A stretch of 64,000 nt of DNA from an uncultured Lachnospiraceae bacterium (GCA_934385475.1 CAKRPS010000005.1:1-64000), one strand, 5' to 3'; shown: positions 38,669 to 48,716, counted from the first letter of the stretch. Notes: generated from the letters alone by a model not told the origin. Program-made: numbers and translations.

Positions 38669-40048
38669 TTATTTTTTAAGCAGGTTTTCTCCGATTTTTA
38701 CGACATCGCCTGCACCCATAGTTATCAACAAGTCGTCCTTTGTGCAATTTTCTAAAAGAAAATTTTCAATTTCCTCAAAGCTCTTGAGATAATAGCAACG
38801 ATGTCCTAGCTTTTCGATTTCTGTCTTTAAGGTTTCGGAGCTGATACCGAGAGTGTCCTTTTCACGGGCGGCATAGATATCCGCAAGAACGATCTCGTCA
38901 GCAAGCGACAGGGCTTTTGCAAAGTCGGTGAGAAAAGCTTTGGTTCTGGTATAGGTATGTGGCTGGAAAACACACCACAGCTTTTTATGAGGGTAGTTGG
39001 CCGCCGCTTTCAACGTTGCGGTGATCTCTGTGGGGTGATGAGCATAATCATCGATTATGGTGAAGCCATGCACCTGTCCCTTGTACTCGAAACGACGGTC
39101 TGTTCCCTGAAATGCGAGAAGTGCTTTCCTGGTCACTGCGCCATCGATGTGCAACAGATCTGCCAGTGCGATCGCGGCGGTGGCATTGTAAACATTATGA
39201 AGACCCGGCACCTTTAAAGAAAAGACTTCTTCTTTGCCGTCATGCTGCATAAGATGAAAAGAGGGGTGTCCAAAGTCATCATAGGTGATGCCGGCGGGAC
39301 AATAGTCGGCATCCGGAGTTGATCCATAAGTGATGACATTACAACATAGACCATCGGTAATCTCACTGAGATTCGCAATGTCATGGTTGATGATCAGGGT
39401 GCCATCTGCTGGCAGAAGCTGTGCAAATTTGCGGAAGGAATTCCGGATATCCTGTAAATCCTTGAAAAAGTCGAGATGATCTTCTTCTATATTAAGAATG
39501 ATCCCGATTTTGGGATAGAAGCTTAAAAAGCTGTTGGTATATTCACAGGCCTCTGTGACAAACAATTCTGAGCCACCGACACGGATGTTTCCACCGATGG
39601 AGCGGTAGATACCGCCGATGGACAAGGTAGGGTCACTTCCGTTTTCCAGAAGGATTTCAGAAATCATGGAGGTTGTAGTAGTTTTGCCGTGCGTACCGCT
39701 TATGGCGATAGGAGTCTGGTAATTGCGCATCATCTGACCAAGAAGCTGGGCTCTTGTCAATGTAGGAATGTTCAGGGCGGCAGCGGCAAGCATTTCAGGA
39801 TTATCTGCCTTGATCGCACTGGTATAGACAACCAGGTCGATGTCCGGAGTGATATTTTCGGCCTTCTGGCCGTAGAAAACCTTGATGCCCTGAGCTTCCA
39901 GAGTCTGCGTAAGCGCAGAAACAGAACGGTCAGAACCGGAAACCTCAAAATGTTCCGTGCGCAGGATCTCTGCAAGACCACTCATGCTGATCCCGCCAAT
40001 GCCTATGAAGTATATGTGAATCGGATTGTTAAAATCAATTTGATACAT
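38669..40048 (-). CDS. murC: UDP-N-acetylmuramate--L-alanine ligase
   Basis: MurC adds the first amino acid to UDP-MurNAc. The 459-residue protein has the N-terminal Rossmann motif FIGIGGISMSGLAEIL, P-loop GTHGKTTTTSMISE near residue 115, and ATEITATL-type C-terminal region HHPTEITATLKAA. The frame extends to 40081, but GGAGG (40054-40058 on the minus strand) with 5-base spacing indicates the ATG at 40048. Confidence 0.96.
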   Translation of the reverse strand: MYQIDFNNPIHIYFIGIGGISMSGLAEILRTEHFEVSGSDRSVSALTQTLEAQGIKVFYGQKAENITPDIDLVVYTSAIKADNPEMLAAAALNIPTLTRAQLLGQMMRNYQTPIAISGTHGKTTTTSMISEILLENGSDPTLSIGGIYRSIGGNIRVGGSELFVTEACEYTNSFLSFYPKIGIILNIEEDHLDFFKDLQDIRNSFRKFAQLLPADGTLIINHDIANLSEITDGLCCNVITYGSTPDADYCPAGITYDDFGHPSFHLMQHDGKEEVFSLKVPGLHNVYNATAAIALADLLHIDGAVTRKALLAFQGTDRRFEYKGQVHGFTIIDDYAHHPTEITATLKAAANYPHKKLWCVFQPHTYTRTKAFLTDFAKALSLADEIVLADIYAAREKDTLGISSETLKTEIEKLGHRCYYLKSFEEIENFLLENCTKDDLLITMGAGDVVKIGENLLKK

Positions 40049-40091
40049 GGAAACCTCCCTCGGTAAACAAATATTATTCATACCTTGTTAT

Positions 40092-40120
40092 ATTATACGC
40101 ATTTGCCCAAAAAAAACCAA
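40092..40120 (-). promoter_or_regulatory. Promoter of murC
   Basis: Minus-strand TTGGTT (40115-40120) and TATAAT (40092-40097) are 17 bases apart, about 45 bases before the murC start. Confidence 0.5.
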
Positions 40121-40201
40121 TAGGAATTTGCCGGTGGGTAGAGAAGCCAAAAGGAAAGGAGGGTTTTATCTATTTTTTACAAATATTTGACATGGAAATT
40201 C

Positions 40202-40230
40202 TTGTTACAAAATGCAAATGTAGATATAAT
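40202..40230 (+). promoter_or_regulatory. Distal promoter of glgC
   Basis: TTGTTA (40202-40207), 17 bases, TATAAT (40225-40230). Transcripts from here would carry a leader of about 345 bases containing all the hairpins described below. Confidence 0.6.
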
Positions 40231-40318
40231 AGATAAGATAAATTGAACAAAGACTTTACAAATTGTGTATTTTGCATAAAAAATTAGGCCAAAAAAGAGA
40301 AAATTTTCGGAATCAATA

Positions 40319-40347
40319 TTCACTTTCCATGTATATTATGATATAAT
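40319..40347 (+). promoter_or_regulatory. Proximal promoter of glgC
   Basis: TTCACT (40319-40324), 17 bases, TATAAT (40342-40347) with an extended TG at 40339-40340. The start near 40354 lies inside the first long palindrome, so the two promoters would give leaders with different 5' folds. Confidence 0.55.
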
Positions 40348-40530
40348 GAGTGCAAAAGAAAACCAAGCGGCTGCGAAGCAGACATTTGGTTTTCTGCACT
40401 CATTAACGAACGAATATCCTGCGAAACAGGATGGAGAGCACGAAGTGCGGATTTGTGAGTTAAAGCAGCAAAGAAACGAACATGCATCTGCCGAAGACAG
40501 ATAAGGAGTGCGCAGCACGAGCATGTGAGT
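40345..40530 (+). repeat. Structured glgC leader: long hairpin plus two three-way-junction repeats
   Basis: AATGAGTGCA (40345-40354) pairs with TGCACTCATT (40395-40404), continued by GAAAACCAA (40358-40366) with TTGGTTTTC (40386-40394) and CTGC/GCAG. Two similar units follow about 70 bases apart. Unit 1: outer CGAAT/ATTTG (40411-40455), inner ATCCTG/CAGGAT and GCAC/GTGC joined by GGAGA. Unit 2: outer ACATGC/GCATGT (40480-40526), inner ATCTG/CAGAT and GTGC/GCAC joined by AAGGA. Both units end in TGTGAGT and begin after CGAA. Different sequences keep the same fold, which suggests selection on RNA or DNA structure. Confidence 0.55.
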
Positions 40531-40580
40531 GATAAGCCAATACTTGATATATAAATATATAGAAACAAGGGGTGATAAGG

Positions 40581-41852
40581 ATGGTAAGAAAGGAAATGAT
40601 TGCCATGCTCTTGGCAGGAGGGCAAGGAAGTAGATTAGGTGTGCTTACTTCAAAGGTGGCAAAACCGGCAGTTGCATTTGGAAGTAAATACAGAATTATT
40701 GACTTCCCCCTCAGTAACTGCATTAACTCGGGAGTGGATACAGTTGGTGTTCTGACGCAGTATCAGCCGTTGCGGTTAAATACGCATATTGGAATCGGTA
40801 TTCCGTGGGATCTTGACAGAAACATCGGAGGTGTGACAGTACTTCCGCCCTATGAGAAGATCACGAACAGCGAGTGGTACACCGGTACAGCCAATGCGAT
40901 CTATCAGAATCTGGATTATATGGAAAGCTTTAATCCGGAATATGTGCTGATTCTTTCCGGAGATCATATTTATAAGATGGATTACGAGGTAATGCTGGAC
41001 TTCCACAAGCAGAACGGTGCGGATGTCACCATCGCGGTAATGCCGGTACCGATGGAAGAAGCGAAGCGTTTCGGAATCATGATTACGGATGAGAACAGCA
41101 GAATCACAGACTTTGAAGAGAAACCTGAGAATCCAAGAAGTAATCTGGCTTCCATGGGTATTTACATATTCAGCTGGAAAGCGCTCAAGGAGGCACTGCT
41201 TGCCAATGCGGAACAGCCGGGCCTTGATTTTGGAAAACATATTATTCCATACTGCCATAAACAGGGATCACCCCTATATGCATATGAATTTAACGGATAT
41301 TGGAAGGATGTAGGTACTCTCAATTCTTACTGGGAAGCCAATATGGAACTGATCGATATTGTGCCGGAATTCAACCTGTACGAAGAGTATTGGAAAATAT
41401 ATACAAGAAGTTCGATTTTGCCTCCGCAGTACCTTTCTGCTGATAGCGTAGTCGAGAGAAGCATCATCGGAGAGGGCTCAGAGATATACGGAAAGGTTTA
41501 CAATTCCGTAATCGGTTGTGGAGTAACAATCGGAGAAGGAACTGTAGTACGCGATTCTATCGTCATGAATGAGACAACCATAGGAAGCGGCTGTGAGCTG
41601 AACAAGGCGATTGTTGCGGAAAATGTAGTGATCGAGGACGATGTTAAACTGGGAATTGGCGAAGAAGTTGATAACGAGACAGATCCACATATCTATAATC
41701 ATGGAATTGTGACAGTTGGGGAGAAGAGCGTTGTGCCGAAGGGAGTTAAGGTAGGCAAGAATTCTGTGGTATTTGGCGTGACAGAAGCAGCGGATTATCC
41801 GGAAGGAGCTTTGGCAAGCGGCAAGACTTTGATTAAGGCAGGTGATAAATAG
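40581..41852 (+). CDS. glgC: Glucose-1-phosphate adenylyltransferase
   Basis: GlgC makes ADP-glucose for glycogen. The 423-residue protein has the nucleotidyltransferase start [20 protein letters not shown], the regulatory region [20 protein letters not shown], catalytic Asp in [11 protein letters not shown] and a C-terminal left-handed beta helix. AAGGGG at 40567-40572 with 8-base spacing supports ATG 40581. It overlaps glgD by one base. Confidence 0.96.
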   Translation: MVRKEMIAMLLAGGQGSRLGVLTSKVAKPAVAFGSKYRIIDFPLSNCINSGVDTVGVLTQYQPLRLNTHIGIGIPWDLDRNIGGVTVLPPYEKITNSEWYTGTANAIYQNLDYMESFNPEYVLILSGDHIYKMDYEVMLDFHKQNGADVTIAVMPVPMEEAKRFGIMITDENSRITDFEEKPENPRSNLASMGIYIFSWKALKEALLANAEQPGLDFGKHIIPYCHKQGSPLYAYEFNGYWKDVGTLNSYWEANMELIDIVPEFNLYEEYWKIYTRSSILPPQYLSADSVVERSIIGEGSEIYGKVYNSVIGCGVTIGEGTVVRDSIVMNETTIGSGCELNKAIVAENVVIEDDVKLGIGEEVDNETDPHIYNHGIVTVGEKSVVPKGVKVGKNSVVFGVTEAADYPEGALASGKTLIKAGDK

Positions 41853-42970
41853 TGAGAGCGATCGGAATCGTATTAGCAGGTGGAAACAATCATAGAATCA
41901 AGGAACTGACGCAGAAGCGTGCAGTGTGCGCAATGCCTATTGCGGGAAGCTATCGCAGTATAGATTTTGCCCTCAGCAATATGTCGAACTCCCACATTAA
42001 CAAGGTGGCTGTATTTACACAGTACAATGCGGGCAGCTTAAATGAGCATCTGAGTTCTTCAAAATGGTGGGATTTCGGACGTAAGCAGGGAGGTCTGTTT
42101 GTATTTACTCCGGCGGTTACGGCAGAGAGCAATGCGTGGTACCGCGGTACAGCAGATGCGATCGCACAGAATCTGGCCTTTTTAAAGAACAGCCATGAAC
42201 CGTATGTAGTGATCTCTTCCGGTGACTGCGTTTATAAGATGGATTACAACAAAATTCTGGAGTATCACATCGAAAAGAAAGCGGATATCACAGTTGTCTG
42301 CAAGGACATGGGACCGGATATCAATGTAGAGCGTTTCGGAACGATCAAGATGAACGAGGAAAGCCGCATTGAGGAATTTGAGGAAAAGCCGGTAGTGGCC
42401 AAGTTCAATACCATTTCATGTGGTGTGTATGTCGTAAGAAGACGCCAGTTGATTGAAATGATCGAGAGATGTGCGGAGGAAGACCGTTATGATTTCGTAA
42501 AAGATATCCTGATCAGATATAAGGATATGAAGCGGATCTATGGATATAAGATCAAAGACTACTGGAGCAACATTGCAACGGTAGAAGATTATTTCCGGAC
42601 GAATATGGATTTCCTGAGACCGGAGATCCGTGATTACTTCTTTAAACAGTATCCGGATATTTATTCCAAGGTAGATGACCTGCCGCCGGCAAAATATAAT
42701 GTGGGCGCGAGCATCAAAAACAGCCTGATCTCCAGTGGATGTATTGTGAATGGCACCGTGGAAGATTCCGTGATCTTCAAGAAGACTTATGTAGGCAATA
42801 ACTGCTACATTAAGAATTCCATCATATTAAATGATGTCTATATCGGTGACAATACGCACATTGAGAACTGCATCGTGGAGAGCAGGGGAACGATTCGGGC
42901 GAACTCCTATTACAAGGGAGAGAATGATATCGATATTGTTGTGGAACACAATGAAAGATATGTGCTTTAG
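41852..42970 (+). CDS. glgD: GlgD, regulatory partner of GlgC
   Basis: The 372-residue paralogue lacks the intact catalytic GGGQGSRL loop (it reads LAGGNNHRIKELTQKRAVC) but keeps the overall fold and SSGDCVYKMDYNK. In Firmicutes GlgD forms a hetero-oligomer with GlgC and modulates its activity. It starts with GTG at 41852, sharing one base with the glgC stop TAG, and ends at a terminator. Confidence 0.94.
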   Translation: MRAIGIVLAGGNNHRIKELTQKRAVCAMPIAGSYRSIDFALSNMSNSHINKVAVFTQYNAGSLNEHLSSSKWWDFGRKQGGLFVFTPAVTAESNAWYRGTADAIAQNLAFLKNSHEPYVVISSGDCVYKMDYNKILEYHIEKKADITVVCKDMGPDINVERFGTIKMNEESRIEEFEEKPVVAKFNTISCGVYVVRRRQLIEMIERCAEEDRYDFVKDILIRYKDMKRIYGYKIKDYWSNIATVEDYFRTNMDFLRPEIRDYFFKQYPDIYSKVDDLPPAKYNVGASIKNSLISSGCIVNGTVEDSVIFKKTYVGNNCYIKNSIILNDVYIGDNTHIENCIVESRGTIRANSYYKGENDIDIVVEHNERYVL

Positions 42971-42980
42971 TCTAAACGGG

Positions 42981-43012
42981 AAGGGGAGGATATGAAAAAT
43001 ATCCTCCCTTTT
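42981..43012 (+). terminator. Terminator after glgD
   Basis: A 13-base stem (42981-42993 with 42999-43011) with a GAAAA loop and final T residues. Confidence 0.85.
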
Positions 43013-43036
43013 AGTGTGCGCATTCAAAATCTCTGG

Positions 43037-43065
43037 TTGTGAATAGAAAAAGATATTGGTACAAT
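43037..43065 (+). promoter_or_regulatory. Promoter of pth-mfd
   Basis: TTGTGA (43037-43042), 17 bases, TACAAT (43060-43065) with an extended TG at 43057-43058, about 42 bases before the pth start. Confidence 0.65.
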
Positions 43066-43107
43066 AATACTGTTTTGGATATTTTAGTAAAGTGAGATGG
43101 GAAAGCA

Positions 43108-43689
43108 ATGTATATCATAGTTGGACTTGGTAACCCGGGCAGGGAATACCAGAATACGAGACATAATATAGGATTTCAGGTGATAGATGCGATAGCGGAA
43201 AAAAATAATATTTCCGTGAAGGAGAAGAAATATAAGGCTCTGATCGGTAAGGGAGTGGTGGCAGGCCAGAAGGTGCTGCTTGTAAAACCACAGACCTATA
43301 TGAACCTGAGTGGTGAAAGTGTCAGGGAAGTCATAGACTATTACAAGATAGATGAAAAAAAAGAACTGATTGTAATTTCGGATGATATCAGCCTGGATGT
43401 GGGTCAGATCAGAATCCGGAAGAAAGGGAGTGCCGGTGGGCATAATGGCCTCAAAAATATCATCCTGCATCTTGGACATGACCAGTTTGAACGGATCAAA
43501 ATGGGCGTAGGAGAGAAACCTCAGGGATATGATCTGGCAGATTATGTGCTGGGACATTTCACACAGATGGAGCAGGAAATATTGCAGGACAGTATTGCGA
43601 GAGCGTCACAGGCGGTTGAGACGATTATGACTGAAGGTGTGGATCAGGCTATGAACAGATATAATCAGAAGAACAAGGCGGAGGTTTGA
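43108..43689 (+). CDS. pth: Peptidyl-tRNA hydrolase
   Basis: Pth recycles peptidyl-tRNA released from stalled ribosomes. The 193-residue protein begins MYIIVGLGNPGREYQNTRHN with the catalytic His, and has PQTYMNLSGESV and GSAGGHNGLKNI. It is one base away from mfd, the classic pth-mfd pair of Firmicutes. Confidence 0.97.
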   Translation: MYIIVGLGNPGREYQNTRHNIGFQVIDAIAEKNNISVKEKKYKALIGKGVVAGQKVLLVKPQTYMNLSGESVREVIDYYKIDEKKELIVISDDISLDVGQIRIRKKGSAGGHNGLKNIILHLGHDQFERIKMGVGEKPQGYDLADYVLGHFTQMEQEILQDSIARASQAVETIMTEGVDQAMNRYNQKNKAEV

Positions 43690-43690
43690 T

Positions 43691-46600
43691 GTGAGAGCGT
43701 TGCTTGCTCCTTTGGAGGAACTTGGTGAATTTGATGAGATGAAAAAGATGTTGGGAAAGCAGGGTACAGCGCTGGCAGTCAGCGGCTGCGTGGACTCCCA
43801 GAAGGTGCATATGATGTATGGCCTGGGGACAGATTTTCGCAATCGTATCATTGTCACATTCAGTGATACCAGGGCCAAGGAAATATATGAAGACTATAAG
43901 TTTTATGACAAAAATGCCGTCATGTATCCGGCGAAGGATCTTATCTTTTTTCAGGCAGATATTCACGGAAACCAACTGGTCAAGGAGAGGATCAGATGTC
44001 TCAGGAGACTATATGAGGGAAAGCCGGTCACTGTCATAACTACGTTTGACGCGCTTATGACACCGCAGGTTCCGGTTCAGAAGTGGTGTGAGCGGGTGAT
44101 CTCTCTGAACAGTCAGAGCGTTATCGATGAAAGAAAGCTGGCGGAGAGGCTGGTAGAGCTTGGCTATGAAAAGAACTATCAGGTGGAGGCTCCCGGACAG
44201 TTCAGTATCCGTGGCGGTATTATTGATATTTTTGATCTGACCGAGGAAAATCCATACCGGATCGAGCTGTGGGGCGAGGATGTGGAATCTATCCGAAGCT
44301 TTGACATTCTCAGTCAGCGATCTATCGAAAAACTGGAGTCTGTCAGTATCTATCCGGCAACCGAACTGATTCTGAGCAAGGAACAGCTCCACGAAGGAAT
44401 AAAGAGAATCGAAGCGGAGGCAAAGAGGCAGACAGCCGTTTTGAGGGAGCAGATGAAAACAGAGGAGGCTCATCGGCTGGAGGTACAGATCCGGGAATTG
44501 CGGGAGCAGCTTTTGGAATTGGGACTGTCGCTGAACGCGGTCAATCTGGAGAGCTACGTAAAATATTTTTATCAGGAGCCGGCCACTTTTCTGGATAGCT
44601 TTGATGAGCAAAAGAGCTGTATCTTCCTGGATGAGCCTGTGCGGATCAAGGAGCATACGGATGCGGTGGAACTCGAATTTGGGGACAGTATGACCCAGCG
44701 TCTGCAAAAGGGATATCTATTGCCGGGACAGACGGATATTTTATTTCCGGCACAGCAGATCGGGGCTGAAATGGAGAAACGACGGACCGTTTCCCTGTCG
44801 ATGCTGGAGGGCAGAAATCCGCTTCTGAAGATTCAAAAGAAGTTTGCAGTGCAGGCGAGAAGTCTGTCTTCCTATAATAATAGTTTTGAGGCGCTGGTCA
44901 GAGACCTTACCGCCTATAAAAAGAACGGCTACCGGGTACTGCTGCTTTCCGGTTCCAGAACCAGGGCAGCGCGGCTTGCAGAGGATCTTCGGGAACAGGG
45001 AATCAGTGCTTTTTATTCGGAAGATCCCTCAAGAGAAGTGCTTCCCGGAGAGGTAATGACCTTTTATGGCAGGGTGCTCAAGGGATTTGAATATCCGCTT
45101 CTGAAATTTATTGTAATATCAGAGAGCGATATCTTTGGGGCGGAAAGAAAGAAGAAAAGAAAAAAGAAAGCCTATGAAGGGCAGAAGATAAATGACTTCA
45201 ATGAGCTGAAGGTTGGGGACTATGTGGTGCATGAAAGCCACGGACTCGGAATCTATCAGGGAATTGAAAAGGTAGAGGTTGACAAGATTGTAAAGGACTA
45301 TATGAAGATATCCTACCGTGATGGAGGAATCTTGTATGTGCTTGCAACCGGTCTGGATGTTATTCAGAAATATGCATCTGCGGATGCTTCGGCAGCACCG
45401 AAACTCAATAAGCTGGGAACGCAGGAGTGGACTAAGACCAAGACGAAGGTAAGGGCGGCTGTCGATGAGGTGGCGCAGGATCTTGTGGAGCTGTATGCGG
45501 CCAGGCAGCAGACAGCCGGATTCCAATATGGAAAGGACACTGTCTGGCAGAGAGAATTTGAAGAGATGTTTCCCTTTGAGGAGACGGAGGATCAGATCAA
45601 TGCCATTGAGGCAACAAAGGCGGACATGGAGAGCACCAAAATCATGGATCGCCTGATCTGTGGCGACGTAGGATATGGCAAGACGGAAATTGCGATCAGG
45701 GCTGCCTTTAAGGCGGTGCAGGAGGGCAAACAGGTGGTGTATCTGGTGCCCACGACGATCCTTGCGCAGCAGCACTATAACACATTTGTCCAGCGAATGA
45801 AGGACTTTCCGGTGCGGATTGACCTTTTATCCCGCTTCAGGACGGCATCGGAGCAGAAAAAGACCATCACGGAGCTGAAAAAGGGAATGGTGGATATCGT
45901 GATCGGTACACACCGGGTGCTTTCCAAGGATGTAGAATATAAGGATCTGGGCCTGTTGATCATTGATGAGGAACAACGGTTTGGTGTCACCCACAAAGAG
46001 AAGATCAAGAAGCTGAAAGAAAATGTGGATGTGTTGACCCTCACCGCGACCCCGATACCAAGAACACTCCATATGAGCCTGATCGGAATAAGAGATATGA
46101 GTGTTCTGGAAGAGGCTCCCAATGACAGACAGCCGATCCAGACCTTCGTGTGTGAGTATAATGAGGAACTGGTGCGGGAGGCTATCGTCCGTGAACTGTC
46201 ACGAAATGGACAGGTATATTATGTCTATAACAGGGTCAATAATATAGCTGATATCGCGGCTTCGATCCAGAAGCTGGTGCCGGAGGCAAATGTGGCCTTC
46301 GCACATGGACAGATGAAAGAGGCAGAGCTGGAGAAGATTATGTTTGATTTCATTGACGGCGAGATCGATGTCCTTGTATCGACCACTATTATTGAGACAG
46401 GTCTGGATATTTCCAATGTGAATACCATGATCATCCATGATTCCGACCAGATGGGATTGTCACAGCTTTATCAGCTTCGGGGAAGAGTCGGAAGGTCAAA
46501 CCGGACAGCATATGCTTTCCTGATGTACAAGAGAGATAAGATGCTCAAAGAAGTGGCGGAAAAAAGACTTTCTGCGATTAAAGAATTTACAGAACTGGGA

Positions 46601-47239
46601 AGCGGCTTTAAAATTGCCATGCGGGATCTGGAGATCCGCGGAGCGGGAAGTCTGCTGGGAAGAAGCCAGCACGGCCATATGCAGGCAGTCGGCTATGATC
46701 TTTACTGCAAAATGCTCAATGAGGCTGTGAAGGCAAAAAAGGGAATTCATTCAATCGAGGATTTCAGCACAACGGTGGATCTGGATGCGGATGCCTATAT
46801 TCCACCGACGTATATTGTCAATGAGATACAGAAATTAGATATATATAAAAGAATTGCGGGAATTGAGGATCAGAAGGAACGGGAGGATATGCAGGAGGAG
46901 CTTATGGACCGCTTTGGAGAAACTCCGAAATCGGTGGAGAACCTTTTGCGGATCTCTTTGATCCGGGCTCATGCTCACCGGCTATATATTACGGAACTGA
47001 AAGGAAAAAATGAGAGCCTGCAAATGGTCATGCGTCCGGATGCACCGATCCGGGTAGAAAATATCCCGGCGCTGTTGGCGAACTATGGCGGCAAAATGAG
47101 TTTTGATCCCAAAGGAGCGCCTACTTTCCGGCTCCGTTACCGCAAATGTGGGATGATGGAGAAGGACGAGGAAATGCTGCTTACTCTTACGGAAGATACC
47201 TTAGATCAATTAGAGCATATGCTACTTGATTTCTCATAA
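43691..47239 (+). CDS. mfd: Transcription-repair coupling factor Mfd
   Basis: Mfd removes stalled RNA polymerase and recruits UvrA. The 1182-residue protein has N-terminal UvrB-like domains, the RNA polymerase interaction domain (FNELKVGDYVVHESHGLGIY, near residue 500), helicase Walker A GDVGYGKTEIAIRA near 658, the DEEQRFGV box, QLRGRVGRS and a C-terminal TRCF domain. It starts with GTG at 43691 with GAGG six bases before it. Confidence 0.97.
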   Translation: MRALLAPLEELGEFDEMKKMLGKQGTALAVSGCVDSQKVHMMYGLGTDFRNRIIVTFSDTRAKEIYEDYKFYDKNAVMYPAKDLIFFQADIHGNQLVKERIRCLRRLYEGKPVTVITTFDALMTPQVPVQKWCERVISLNSQSVIDERKLAERLVELGYEKNYQVEAPGQFSIRGGIIDIFDLTEENPYRIELWGEDVESIRSFDILSQRSIEKLESVSIYPATELILSKEQLHEGIKRIEAEAKRQTAVLREQMKTEEAHRLEVQIRELREQLLELGLSLNAVNLESYVKYFYQEPATFLDSFDEQKSCIFLDEPVRIKEHTDAVELEFGDSMTQRLQKGYLLPGQTDILFPAQQIGAEMEKRRTVSLSMLEGRNPLLKIQKKFAVQARSLSSYNNSFEALVRDLTAYKKNGYRVLLLSGSRTRAARLAEDLREQGISAFYSEDPSREVLPGEVMTFYGRVLKGFEYPLLKFIVISESDIFGAERKKKRKKKAYEGQKINDFNELKVGDYVVHESHGLGIYQGIEKVEVDKIVKDYMKISYRDGGILYVLATGLDVIQKYASADASAAPKLNKLGTQEWTKTKTKVRAAVDEVAQDLVELYAARQQTAGFQYGKDTVWQREFEEMFPFEETEDQINAIEATKADMESTKIMDRLICGDVGYGKTEIAIRAAFKAVQEGKQVVYLVPTTILAQQHYNTFVQRMKDFPVRIDLLSRFRTASEQKKTITELKKGMVDIVIGTHRVLSKDVEYKDLGLLIIDEEQRFGVTHKEKIKKLKENVDVLTLTATPIPRTLHMSLIGIRDMSVLEEAPNDRQPIQTFVCEYNEELVREAIVRELSRNGQVYYVYNRVNNIADIAASIQKLVPEANVAFAHGQMKEAELEKIMFDFIDGEIDVLVSTTIIETGLDISNVNTMIIHDSDQMGLSQLYQLRGRVGRSNRTAYAFLMYKRDKMLKEVAEKRLSAIKEFTELGSGFKIAMRDLEIRGAGSLLGRSQHGHMQAVGYDLYCKMLNEAVKAKKGIHSIEDFSTTVDLDADAYIPPTYIVNEIQKLDIYKRIAGIEDQKEREDMQEELMDRFGETPKSVENLLRISLIRAHAHRLYITELKGKNESLQMVMRPDAPIRVENIPALLANYGGKMSFDPKGAPTFRLRYRKCGMMEKDEEMLLTLTEDTLDQLEHMLLDFS

Positions 47240-47254
47240 AGGGTGATTTATAAT
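47226..47254 (+). promoter_or_regulatory. Promoter of the cysteine desulfurase gene
   Basis: TTGATT (47226-47231), 17 bases, TATAAT (47249-47254). It overlaps the mfd stop codon. A second TATAAT at 47260-47265 may add a start. Confidence 0.6.
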
Positions 47255-47321
47255 GACACTATAATCCATAGTAAAATACTAGGAAAAGAAAGTCCGTAAG
47301 CGCGGGAAATGGAGGTCAATT

Positions 47322-48503
47322 ATGATATATTTAGATAATGCGGCGACAACAAAGACCGCACCGGAAGTACTGGAGGCCATGCTGCCATATTTCACGGAGT
47401 ATTATGGAAATGCCAGCAGCATTTATAAATTGGGAAGTGAGAGCAAGAAGGCGACCATTCAGGCAAGGGAGACGATTGCAGAGACTCTGGGAGCGGAGCC
47501 GAACGAGATATACTTTACAGGAGGCGGTTCAGAGTCGGATAACTGGGCATTGAAGGCAACCTTTGAGGCATATCAGAACAAAGGAAAGCATATCATCACA
47601 TCCAAGATTGAACATCATGCGATCCTGCATACCTGTGAATATCTGGAGTCAAGAGGGGCCGAGATCACTTATCTGGATGTGGATGAAGACGGAGTTGTCG
47701 ATCTGGAGCAGCTTAAAAAAGCAATACGTCCGGATACGATTCTGATCTCTGTTATGTATGCGAATAATGAGATCGGAACGATCGAGCCAATTAAGGAAAT
47801 CGGAGAAATTGCTTCACAGCACGGAATTCTGTTCCACACAGATGCAGTGCAGGCATATGGGCAGGTTCCGATCAATGTAGAAGAATGTCACATTGATATG
47901 CTTTCTGCAAGCGGTCATAAGCTGAACGGACCGAAGGGAATCGGGTTCCTGTATATCAACAAAAAAGTCAAGATAAGATCCTTTATCCACGGAGGACAGC
48001 AGGAACGCGGAAGACGTGCAGGAACGGAAAACGTTCCGGGTATCGTTGGACTTGCCGCAGCAGCAAAGCGTGCTTTCCGTATTATGGAAGAGAAAACAGC
48101 AAAAGAGATTGAACTCAGAGACTATTTTATCTCCAGAATCGAAAAGGAAATTCCGTATTCCAAACTGAATGGGCACAGAACAAAGAGACTGCCGAACAAC
48201 ATTCATGTTGGATTTGAATTTATAGAAGGAGAGTCTATGCTGATCATGCTGGATATGAAGGGTATCTGCGGATCGAGTGGATCTGCCTGCACATCCGGTT
48301 CTCTGGATCCGTCGCACGTACTGTTGGCGATCGGGCTTCCCCATGAAAAGGCACATGGTTCGCTGAGACTGACGTTGAGCGAGGAAAATACAAAGGAAGA
48401 GATGGACATTGTAGCGGACGAGCTGGTCAAGATTGTGGAGAGACTGCGAAGCATGTCACCGCTCTGGGAAGACTTTGTAAAGAAACAGAAAAATAACGGA
48501 TAA
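47322..48503 (+). CDS. Cysteine desulfurase (NifS/IscS family)
   Basis: A PLP enzyme that mobilises sulfur from cysteine for Fe-S clusters and thiolated tRNA. The 393-residue protein has YLDNAATTKTAPEVLEAM, HTDAVQAYGQ, the PLP lysine in ASGHKLNGPKG and the catalytic Cys in SSGSACTSGS with a long IscS-like loop. No scaffold or thiI gene is adjacent. AATGGAGG precedes the ATG. Whether it serves Fe-S assembly or tRNA thiolation cannot be told. Confidence 0.94.
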   Translation: MIYLDNAATTKTAPEVLEAMLPYFTEYYGNASSIYKLGSESKKATIQARETIAETLGAEPNEIYFTGGGSESDNWALKATFEAYQNKGKHIITSKIEHHAILHTCEYLESRGAEITYLDVDEDGVVDLEQLKKAIRPDTILISVMYANNEIGTIEPIKEIGEIASQHGILFHTDAVQAYGQVPINVEECHIDMLSASGHKLNGPKGIGFLYINKKVKIRSFIHGGQQERGRRAGTENVPGIVGLAAAAKRAFRIMEEKTAKEIELRDYFISRIEKEIPYSKLNGHRTKRLPNNIHVGFEFIEGESMLIMLDMKGICGSSGSACTSGSLDPSHVLLAIGLPHEKAHGSLRLTLSEENTKEEMDIVADELVKIVERLRSMSPLWEDFVKKQKNNG

Positions 48504-48518
48504 TAAGGGAAAACTGTG

Positions 48519-48550
48519 AAGAGAGTCCGAAATATCGGACTCTCTTTTTG
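48519..48550 (+). terminator. Terminator after cysteine desulfurase
   Basis: A 12-base perfect stem (48519-48530 with 48535-48546), four-base loop, then TTT. Confidence 0.9.
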
Positions 48551-48617
48551 CTATGCTGTTTCCAGAAGAACAAACAACTGTTCGCATAGGAACATAGAAA
48601 CGAAAGGAGACAGCAAT

Positions 48618-48716
48618 ATGAAAGGATATACAGTGGAAAGCGGTTATATGGGATTTGTTAACGGAATATATATGTTATTTGCAAGTGAGACGGACTATAT
48701 TGATTATATGCAGTAA
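48618..48716 (+). CDS. Small 32-residue protein
   Basis: AAAGGAG at 48603-48609 lies 8 bases before ATG 48618. The peptide begins MKGYTVESGYMGFVNGIYML and ends with FASETDYIDYMQ; it is rich in Tyr, Gly and acidic residues. Similar tiny Tyr-rich ORFs with an LFASExDYxxY end seem familiar from Clostridia, but I know no function. It lies alone between the cysteine desulfurase terminator and the hydrolase gene. Confidence 0.55.
   Translation: MKGYTVESGYMGFVNGIYMLFASETDYIDYMQ

Noticed and set aside
40345..40530. CRISPR-like array
   Set aside because: The repeated units are only two, imperfect and self-complementary with no identical repeats or unique spacers.
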